64,000 bases of DNA. It comes from Idiomarina tyrosinivorans. GTDB lineage: Bacteria > Pseudomonadota > Gammaproteobacteria > Enterobacterales > Alteromonadaceae. The stretch lies in the NCBI RefSeq assembly GCF_003987475.1, contig NZ_PIQH01000004.1:186001-250000 (forward strand), written 5' to 3'. This document shows, piece by piece, positions 58,333 to 64,000 of this stretch (position 1 is the stretch's first letter; each line of letters opens with the position of its first letter). The notes beneath the pieces were generated by a model. That model was not told the DNA's origin, did not search any database, and saw only the letters and a program-made list of their open reading frames with translations. The position numbers and the translations under genes were made by a program.

Positions 58333-58916
58333 AAATATTTTCGGCGTTGTACCAACGCGTACTAAAGTGGTCTTCACACCCGAAAGCCAGTTATTTTCTC
58401 GCCGCGTTAAGTTGTACTGAAGCGGTATTTTTCCCTATTCCGCCAGACGTCATGTTGGCACCGATGGCATTGGCACGCCCGCAAAAGGCTTGGCACTATG
58501 CATTGATTGCTACGTTGGCTTCAGCGTTTGGTGGCGTGGCGGGGTATCTATTGGGCTTCTGGGCATTTGATACTGTTGTCCAACCGATGGTTGAAACTTT
58601 CGGTTACCAACAGGGTTTTGTACAAGTGCAACAATGGTTTGAAACGTGGGGCGTGGCAATCGTCTTTATTGCCGGTTTTTCGCCAATCCCTTACAAATTG
58701 TTTACTGTGACGGCCGGTATGATGAGTGTGGCGTTCATTCCGTTTCTGTTGGCATCGGTGATCAGTCGAGGGTTGCGTTTTTATCTTGTGGCAGGCTTAA
58801 TGAAGCTTGGTGGCGCGAAAATGGAAGCGAAGTTACAACAATGGATAGACACATTGGGTTGGGCACTGGTGGCGTTGGTCGTTATCGGCTATGGCGTTTA
58901 TCAGTTCCTAAAATAA
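58329..58916 (+). CDS. yqaA: YqaA family inner membrane protein (DedA/VTT-like)
   Basis: 195 residues from GTG 58329, overlapping pcm by 4 bases. YqaA belongs to the DedA/VTT (SNARE-associated) superfamily of membrane proteins; members are linked to lipid flipping and membrane homeostasis, but YqaA itself lacks a firm function. Visible are '[20 protein letters not shown]', '[13 protein letters not shown]', '[21 protein letters not shown]' and '[13 protein letters not shown]' (G-x-x-x-R), with about four or five hydrophobic helices. The position between pcm and nlpD is common in Alteromonadales. Confidence 0.9.
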   Translation: MKIFSALYQRVLKWSSHPKASYFLAALSCTEAVFFPIPPDVMLAPMALARPQKAWHYALIATLASAFGGVAGYLLGFWAFDTVVQPMVETFGYQQGFVQVQQWFETWGVAIVFIAGFSPIPYKLFTVTAGMMSVAFIPFLLASVISRGLRFYLVAGLMKLGGAKMEAKLQQWIDTLGWALVALVVIGYGVYQFLK

Positions 58917-59791
58917 CGATTCGACTCAGTGTTGCTGTAGTTTTCAGTACGGTGCTCGTGGCCAGCGGCTGTAGTAGCCGTACTGCACCTGCACCGGTGA
59001 CCAAACTTTATACCGGAAAGACGTTCGAAGATTTCGAGTCCAACTCCTTGCACACCGATTCTTATACTGTTGAAAAGGGTGAGACACTGTATTCTATCGC
59101 CTTCAGAGCAAATACTGATGTTCGTGAGTTGGCGCAGCTCAACAATCTGTCCGAACCTTACACCATTTTCCCTGGACAATCTCTGACCTTACCAGACAGC
59201 GATTCTCGTCGTCGCACTGGAGACCGCAGTTCTTCGTTGGCTAGTTCGTCAAGTAATAAAAACGCCAACTCTCAATCTCAAAATGCTCTAAGTAAGCCCG
59301 TTGCCAAGCCTAGTCATAAAGAGTATGTTGCCAATAAGGGTAATCAAAAATCTATTAAAAAACAGCCGCATAAAAGCGCTGTTTCGTTGCCTGAAAGCGC
59401 CCAAGAACCGCAGATTAGGAATGCGGACATCGAGTGGCAGTGGCCAACAGAGAACGCCATTCTTGAAGGTTTCTCATTGGCAGAACGAGGCAATAAAGGC
59501 ATTAACTTCGCGGGTCAGCGAGGGGATGCCGTTAAAGCGGCGGCAGCCGGAAAAGTGGTTTATGTTGGAAGCGCACTGCGCGGGTTTGGTCGTTTAATCA
59601 TTTTGAAACATAACGATGATTATATTACCGCTTATGCCCACAATGAGGAGCTGTTAGTCAAAGAGCAGCAGTGGGTAGATGTTGGGCAAACGATCGCCAC
59701 AATGGGAGATTCAGATGCCCAACGCGTGCAGTTACATTTTGAATTGCGCTTTCGTGGCAAGTCGGTGAATCCAAAACGCTACTTGCCTTAA
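58841..59791 (+). CDS. nlpD: Lipoprotein NlpD (LysM and degenerate LytM domains)
   Basis: NlpD activates amidase AmiC at the division site. Features: lipobox 'LVASGC' with Cys encoded near 58969-58975, LysM domain ('YTVEKGETLYSIAFRANTDVRELAQLNNLSEPYTIFPGQSL'), a Ser/Asn/Lys-rich linker, and a LytM/M23 domain lacking the first zinc His ('KGINFAG') as in E. coli NlpD, ending 'GKSVNPKRYLP'. The start is uncertain: ATG 58841 (316 residues) and TTG 58859 lie within yqaA and give a very long signal n-region; no ATG, GTG or TTG occurs between the yqaA stop and the lipobox region. ATA 58913 or ATT 58919 would give a normal signal peptide. rpoS follows. Confidence 0.88.
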   Translation: MDRHIGLGTGGVGRYRLWRLSVPKITIRLSVAVVFSTVLVASGCSSRTAPAPVTKLYTGKTFEDFESNSLHTDSYTVEKGETLYSIAFRANTDVRELAQLNNLSEPYTIFPGQSLTLPDSDSRRRTGDRSSSLASSSSNKNANSQSQNALSKPVAKPSHKEYVANKGNQKSIKKQPHKSAVSLPESAQEPQIRNADIEWQWPTENAILEGFSLAERGNKGINFAGQRGDAVKAAAAGKVVYVGSALRGFGRLIILKHNDDYITAYAHNEELLVKEQQWVDVGQTIATMGDSDAQRVQLHFELRFRGKSVNPKRYLP

Positions 59792-59840
59792 GCTCGATAG
59801 TTTTCGAGTGGGAATAATAATAATAGATAAGGAGGTCGAC

Positions 59841-59912
59841 GTGTTACGTTACACGAGTTTCTGGACGAGGAGATATCGTTATGAGCCGGAAAAAGGAAGA
59901 AGTTGTCGATGA
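59841..59912 (+). CDS. Candidate 23-codon upstream ORF overlapping the rpoS start
   Basis: GTG at 59841 opens 23 codons ending with TGA at 59910-59912, in a different frame from rpoS and overlapping its first 32 bases. AAGGAGGT at 59829-59836 is a near-perfect Shine-Dalgarno 5 bases before this GTG, stronger than the GAGGAG (59867-59872) serving rpoS itself. The peptide ([16 protein letters not shown]...) is basic and unlike any family I know. CGTGT 59840-59844 and ACACG 59851-59855 can also pair around this start. Coding is a hypothesis; the ribosome-binding sequence is plain. Confidence 0.4.
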   Translation: MLRYTSFWTRRYRYEPEKGRSCR

Positions 59913-60849
59913 AGCAGTTGAAGACCAAGCGCTAACGGAAGAGGCGCAAGACTCTGTTGACGACGATACAGAACTGGAAGACGCATTAGCAGCACCGAAT
60001 CAGTATCAGCGGCGGATGGATGCCACGCAGCTGTATTTAGGTGAAATAGGCTTTTCCCCCTTACTAACCGCTGAAGAAGAGGTTTTCTACTCTCGACTTG
60101 CATTGCGCGGTGATGAAGCGGCGCGTAAACGTATGATCGAGAGCAATTTGCGCTTAGTCGTAAAAATTGCACGACGCTACTCTAATCGTGGCTTAGCCTT
60201 GCTCGACTTGGTCGAAGAGGGAAACTTGGGGCTAATCCGCGCCGTCGAAAAATTCGACCCAGAACGGGGTTTCCGCTTTTCTACCTATGCCACTTGGTGG
60301 ATTCGTCAGACCATCGAACGGGCAATCATGAATCAAACTCGCACTATCCGTTTACCTATTCATGTTGTCAAAGAGCTGAATGTTTATTTGCGCGCAGCAC
60401 GTGAATTGGCGCACAAGTTAGATCATGAGCCCACGGCAGAAGATATCGCCCAGAGCTTGAACCGTCCTACCAAAGACGTTAACAAGATGTTGCGCTTGAA
60501 CGAGCGAGTCTCGTCGGTGGATACGCCAATTGGTGGCGATAACGATAAAGCGTTATTGGACATTATTGCCGATGAAAATGACCAAGGTCCGGAAGGTGTG
60601 CTGCAAGACGATGATCTGAAGCTGCGCATTACCGAATGGTTAGATGCGTTGAATCCGAAACAACGTGAAGTCTTGGCTCGGCGCTTTGGCCTACTGGGCT
60701 ATGAACCGTCGACTTTGGAAGATGTCGGCCAAGAAATAGGCCTAACGCGCGAGCGAGTGCGGCAAATCCAAGTTGAGGCCTTGCGCAAACTACGAGAGTT
60801 TCTGCGTCAGCAGGGGCTGTCATTAGACGCGCTATTCTCGCCGCAGTAA
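59881..60849 (+). CDS. rpoS: RNA polymerase sigma factor RpoS (sigma-38)
   Basis: 322 residues. RpoS is the stationary-phase and general stress sigma factor. Region 1.2 ('[54 protein letters not shown]'), region 2 ('[51 protein letters not shown]'), region 3 and region 4 ('[41 protein letters not shown]') are complete. Start ATG 59881 with GAGGAG 8 bases before. It lies downstream of nlpD, where rpoS promoters reside in E. coli; an additional strong Shine-Dalgarno and short frame lie just upstream. Confidence 0.98.
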   Translation: MSRKKEEVVDEAVEDQALTEEAQDSVDDDTELEDALAAPNQYQRRMDATQLYLGEIGFSPLLTAEEEVFYSRLALRGDEAARKRMIESNLRLVVKIARRYSNRGLALLDLVEEGNLGLIRAVEKFDPERGFRFSTYATWWIRQTIERAIMNQTRTIRLPIHVVKELNVYLRAARELAHKLDHEPTAEDIAQSLNRPTKDVNKMLRLNERVSSVDTPIGGDNDKALLDIIADENDQGPEGVLQDDDLKLRITEWLDALNPKQREVLARRFGLLGYEPSTLEDVGQEIGLTRERVRQIQVEALRKLREFLRQQGLSLDALFSPQ

Positions 60850-60871
60850 TACGCACAAATTGGTGCCACTG

Positions 60872-60900
60872 GTGGCGCTCACGAATAACGCGAGCGCCAC
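60872..60900. repeat. Inverted repeat at the rpoS/mutS convergent junction
   Basis: GTGGCGCTC at 60872-60880 pairs perfectly with GAGCGCCAC at 60892-60900 around an 11-base loop. It starts 22 bases after the rpoS stop and overlaps the last codons of mutS. There is no T-run on either side, so it may end transcription poorly or mainly stabilise the 3' ends. Confidence 0.6.
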
Positions 60901-63479
60901 GAATAGAGCAGATCCAATGCCTGTTTCGGGGTCAAACTATCGGTATCTAAGCGTTGTAGCTCGCCGGCTAATTGTTCAGCCATTGACGGCGTCGCAGGCT
61001 CGGGGGTATGCGTGCCATCTCGCGTTGTGTCGCCTGTTACAGTTTCTGAAGCTAACTGCGTTGGTTGCTGATGTTGCTGCTCTAAGGCGCTAAGCTGTTG
61101 TTGTGCTAACGCGATTACGTCTTTGGGAACTCCCGCCAATTTTGCGACTTGAATACCAAAACTCTTACTTGCGGCACCCTCTTTAACTTGGTGCAAAAAG
61201 GCGATAGTGTCGCCGTGTTCATGGGCATCGACGTGAATATTATGGGTATTTGAATACTGCTCTGCGAGTTCGGTTAATTCAAAATAATGTGTTGCAAACA
61301 TGGTCGCACAACCCACCTTGCTAGCCAATTGTACCGCGCATGCCCATGCTAGCGATAAACCGTCATAGGTCGAAGTACCACGACCAATCTCATCCATTAA
61401 TACCAGGCTAGAAGCCGTAGCATTGTGCAGAATGTTGGCGGTTTCAGTCATTTCTACCATAAAGGTCGAACGCCCCGAGCTGAGGTCATCAGCGGCACCA
61501 ATGCGAGTGAAAATACGGTCAAATTCACCAATCACTGCGGCTGATGCCGGAACGTAGCATCCCATGTGTGCGAGGATCACGATAAGCGCCGCTTGGCGCA
61601 TGTAAGTCGATTTACCGCCCATATTGGGGCCGGTGATCATCAGCATGCGGCGTTGTTTATTGAGTACCGTATCGTTGGCAATAAACGGACTGTCGCTGAC
61701 CCGTTCAACCACTGGATGACGCGCCCCAGTTAGGTGTAATTCACCAGCAGTGGTGCTGAGTTCTGGGCGGTGGTATTGACGTTGCTCCGCCAACTTAGCG
61801 AATGCACTTAACGTGTCTAGTTCGGCCAGCGTTTGCGCGATATCTTGAAGTCGAGCCAGAAATGGCTGGCAAAAATCAAACAGCTGCTCATACAGCAGTT
61901 TTTCTCGAGCCAGAGCCTTTGCTTGGCTGCCCAGTACCTCTTCTTCATGTTGTTTTAACGCCGGTACGATATAACGTTCGGTATTTTTCAGCGTTTGCCG
62001 ACGTTGGTAATCACTGGGAATTTGCCCAGCAGCGTTACGACTGGTTTCGATGTAATAACCATGAACTTTATTATATCCGACTTTCAGTGTGGCGATACCG
62101 GTGCGTTCGCGTTCCTGCTGTTCTAACTGGCGTAAAAAGTCCTCGGCCCCAGAGGCTAAATTACGGTATTCATCCAGTTGCGAGTCGTAACCTTCGGCAA
62201 TCACGCCGCCGTCGCGGATTAATACTGGCGGTTGTTCAATGATAGCCCGTTGCAGGTGTTCGGCCAGCTCTGGCAGAGGTTGCAAGCGTTGTTGCCAGAG
62301 CTGCAATGCAGGATGGGAGAGCTGTTGTTGTAGTTCAGGAAGTTGCATTAGACTGTCGCGCAGCCGTGCGAAATCGCGGGGGCGGGCGCTGCGCAGTCCT
62401 AACCGACCAACAATACGTTCAATGTCGCCCATCTGGCGTAGCTGTTGTTGCAACGTTTCATAGCTCTGTGCGTGGGTTAATCCGGCAACGGCGTCGTAAC
62501 GCTGATTCAATACCTGGCGGTCACGGATAGGCCGCTGTAGCCAACGCTTAAATTGGCGACTGCCCATTGCGCTAACGGTTTCATCTACGACATCAGCTAA
62601 ACAGCTAGACCCGCGACTGAGCGGTTCTACTAGCTCTAAATTGCGCTGTGTCGCGGCATCTAAAATAATCGCATCACTGCTGTGTTCCTGGGTGATTTGC
62701 TGAATATGCGGTAACGCAGTGCGCTGAGTTTCTTGTAAGTACTGCAGTAATGCACCGGCAGCCCCCAGTGCCGTGTGCAAGTGACTGACGCCAAACCCGG
62801 CTAAGTGTTGGGTATTAAACTGTTGATTTAATAAGGTTTCAGCCGTCTGACTGTCGAAATCCCAACTGGGTCTCCGTCGGCTACGCGTTTGTGCAAGCGG
62901 CAGCGTGCTAATATCCAAACCCTCGGGATAGAGCAATTCTGCGGGTGTTAGACGTTGTAACTCAGCCGCAACTTGCTCTTCAGTTTGCACTTCAGTAACG
63001 ACAAAACGGCCACTACTTAACTCGATGCTGGCAAGGCCATAACATTGGTTGTGGTAACTCAGTGCGGTCAACAAATTCTGTTGGCGATCGCTGAGTAACG
63101 ATTCATCGGTGAGTGTGCCTGGCGTTAAGATCCGCACCACTTTGCGCTCAACAGGACCTTTACTGGTCGCTGGGTCACCAATTTGTTCGCAGATGGCGAC
63201 AGATTCACCGCGTTGCACTAGCCGCGCCAAATAGCTCTCTACCGCATGGTAGGGAACGCCAGCCATAGGGATGGGCTGCCCATTACTTTGCCCGCGCTGG
63301 GTAAGTGAGATGTCGAGCAGTTCGGCAGCGCGTTTGGCATCGTCAAAAAACAGCTCGTAAAAATCCCCCATTCGATAGAACAATAAAATGTTAGGATGCT
63401 CTGACTTTATGCGCAGATATTGCTGCATCATTGGCGTATGTGATGTAGTTTTTTGTTTCGCCTTCGCGGTTTCATCCAT
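60879..63479 (-). CDS. mutS: DNA mismatch repair protein MutS
   Basis: 866 residues. MutS recognises mismatches and with MutL triggers MutH-type or related repair. The mismatch-contacting F-x-E is at residues 40-42 ('[13 protein letters not shown]'); connector, lever and clamp domains follow, then the ATPase with Walker A '[18 protein letters not shown]' (about 615-630), Walker B '[23 protein letters not shown]' and '[24 protein letters not shown]'. A variable linker (about 800-840) precedes the C-terminal tetramerisation helix ('[14 protein letters not shown]'). Convergent with rpoS, divergent from pncC. Confidence 0.98.
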   Translation of the reverse strand: MDETAKAKQKTTSHTPMMQQYLRIKSEHPNILLFYRMGDFYELFFDDAKRAAELLDISLTQRGQSNGQPIPMAGVPYHAVESYLARLVQRGESVAICEQIGDPATSKGPVERKVVRILTPGTLTDESLLSDRQQNLLTALSYHNQCYGLASIELSSGRFVVTEVQTEEQVAAELQRLTPAELLYPEGLDISTLPLAQTRSRRRPSWDFDSQTAETLLNQQFNTQHLAGFGVSHLHTALGAAGALLQYLQETQRTALPHIQQITQEHSSDAIILDAATQRNLELVEPLSRGSSCLADVVDETVSAMGSRQFKRWLQRPIRDRQVLNQRYDAVAGLTHAQSYETLQQQLRQMGDIERIVGRLGLRSARPRDFARLRDSLMQLPELQQQLSHPALQLWQQRLQPLPELAEHLQRAIIEQPPVLIRDGGVIAEGYDSQLDEYRNLASGAEDFLRQLEQQERERTGIATLKVGYNKVHGYYIETSRNAAGQIPSDYQRRQTLKNTERYIVPALKQHEEEVLGSQAKALAREKLLYEQLFDFCQPFLARLQDIAQTLAELDTLSAFAKLAEQRQYHRPELSTTAGELHLTGARHPVVERVSDSPFIANDTVLNKQRRMLMITGPNMGGKSTYMRQAALIVILAHMGCYVPASAAVIGEFDRIFTRIGAADDLSSGRSTFMVEMTETANILHNATASSLVLMDEIGRGTSTYDGLSLAWACAVQLASKVGCATMFATHYFELTELAEQYSNTHNIHVDAHEHGDTIAFLHQVKEGAASKSFGIQVAKLAGVPKDVIALAQQQLSALEQQHQQPTQLASETVTGDTTRDGTHTPEPATPSMAEQLAGELQRLDTDSLTPKQALDLLYSWRSRYS

Positions 63480-63514
63480 AATTTGCGTTCTACTTATTTT
63501 GGAGTGTTTTTAGC

Positions 63515-64000
63515 ATGACCGATAACGCCTATCATAACCAACAGCAGCGACAATGTGCAGTCCTAGCTGAACAGTTAGGGCAACTATTGCACAGCCGTCA
63601 ACAAACGGTGGCAACGGCAGAATCTTGTACCGCCGGCGGCATCGCTTATTGGTTAACCGCCATTGCGGGCAGTTCAGCGTGGTTTCATGGCGCGATGGTG
63701 ACTTATACTAATCAGCTCAAACAGCAATGGTTGGGGGTTACGCCAGCCACCTTGGCGCAAGAGGGTGCGGTAAGCCGGGACTGTGTGGCACAAATGGCCG
63801 CAGGTATTCGACAACAAACAGCGAGCGACTGGAGTATCGCTGTTAGCGGCGTTGCAGGTCCTGCCGGCGGTACTATAGATAAACCCGTAGGTTTAGTGTG
63901 GTTTGCACTGGCTGGGCCAGGCATCGAGCGACAGTGGAAGCAACAATTTACTGGTGATCGCCAAACAGTGCGCGAAAAAACCATTATTGACGCTCTTGAT
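63515..64000 (+). CDS. pncC: Nicotinamide-nucleotide amidohydrolase PncC (CinA C-terminal type), 3'-truncated
   Basis: 162 codons are in the window with no stop, so the 3' end is outside. PncC deamidates NMN to nicotinate mononucleotide in NAD recycling. Family marks: 'VATAESCTAGGIAYWLTAIAGSSAWFHGAMVTYTNQLKQQWLGV', 'LAQEGAVSRDCVAQMAAG' and 'AVSGVAGPAGGTIDKPVGLVWFAL'. It is the stand-alone C-terminal CinA domain. In gammaproteobacteria recA usually follows pncC after mutS; that would lie just past the window. GGAG lies 11 bases before the ATG. Confidence 0.93.
   Translation, partial: MTDNAYHNQQQRQCAVLAEQLGQLLHSRQQTVATAESCTAGGIAYWLTAIAGSSAWFHGAMVTYTNQLKQQWLGVTPATLAQEGAVSRDCVAQMAAGIRQQTASDWSIAVSGVAGPAGGTIDKPVGLVWFALAGPGIERQWKQQFTGDRQTVREKTIIDALD

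Noticed and set aside
58646-58840. Long upstream open frame continuing nlpD deep into yqaA
   Set aside because: The peptide has no resemblance to NlpD and lies over well-conserved yqaA coding sequence.
59793-59808. CTCGA/TCGAG hairpin after nlpD as a terminator
   Set aside because: A 5-bp stem without a T-run is too weak, and termination before rpoS would be unexpected.
61802-62242. 146-codon plus-strand frame antisense to mutS
   Set aside because: It is a shadow of mutS codon usage with no ribosome-binding site.

Overview
The window looks like chromosomal DNA of a free-living gammaproteobacterium, most likely of the Alteromonadales. Idiomarinaceae is my best guess, but that is inference from protein flavour and gene order, not a search. 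The pointers are gammaproteobacterial gene sets in almost canonical order (map-glnD-dapD facing rpsB-tsf; pyrH-frr-uppS-cdsA-dxr-rseP-bamA-skp-lpxD-fabZ-lpxA-lpxB; xerD-dsbC-recJ-prfB-lysS; rpoE-rseABC-lepA-lepB-rnc-era-recO-pdxJ-acpS; rlmD-relA-mazG-pyrG-eno; ftsB-ispD-ispF-truD-surE-pcm-yqaA-nlpD-rpoS with mutS opposite), a DUF3549 gene, and glutamine-rich proteins. Coding density is very high, with many ATGA or TAATG overlaps. I see no rRNA, tRNA, CRISPR array, insertion sequence, prophage or obvious pseudogene. No gene-free stretch exceeds 300 bases; the longest, 6987-7265, holds the map/rpsB divergent promoters and the rpsB leader.

Layout. 1-2770: a GNAT acetyltransferase cut by the window edge, a DUF962 membrane protein, DUF3549 on the minus strand, then yqcC-truC. 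2750-6986 (minus): map-glnD-dapD. 7080-21103 (plus): translation factors (rpsB, tsf, frr), pyrH, then undecaprenyl phosphate, CDP-diacylglycerol, MEP-pathway, outer-membrane assembly and lipid A genes. Terminators after tsf and after frr split this block. 21188-26754: an accessory stretch with a glutathionyl-hydroquinone reductase and pirin pair, an orphan receiver-TPR regulator, a GNAT-quinone oxidoreductase pair and an unknown gene behind a palindrome. 26790-32932: xerD, dsbC, recJ, prfB with its programmed frameshift, lysS. 33091-37270: ogt, slyD, ygfZ facing sdhE, a shortened ygfX-like gene, nadB. 37324-46279: the sigma-E locus with a sigma-E-type promoter, then lepA to acpS. 46283-53679: rlmD, relA, mazG, pyrG, eno. 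53695-60849: an unknown gene, then ftsB through rpoS. 60879-64000: mutS on the minus strand and the start of pncC, which runs off the window.

How the genes work together. The window joins the envelope factory (uppS, cdsA, dxr/ispD/ispF, rseP, bamA, skp, lpx genes, fabZ, lepB, ftsB, nlpD) to the stress circuits that watch over it (rpoE-rseA-rseB-rseC, rseP, rpoS, relA), together with translation (rpsB, tsf, frr, prfB, lysS, lepA, map), nucleotide supply (pyrH, pyrG, mazG), DNA and protein repair (recJ, recO, mutS, ogt, surE-pcm, dsbC) and nitrogen sensing (glnD).

I found no plainly novel multi-gene system. The observations most worth checking are a 23-codon reading frame with a near-perfect Shine-Dalgarno that overlaps the rpoS start, an nlpD gene lacking a conventional start codon between yqaA and its lipobox, a ygfX-like gene without its membrane part, a perfect 8-bp inverted repeat just ahead of an unknown gene, and the orphan receiver-TPR protein.
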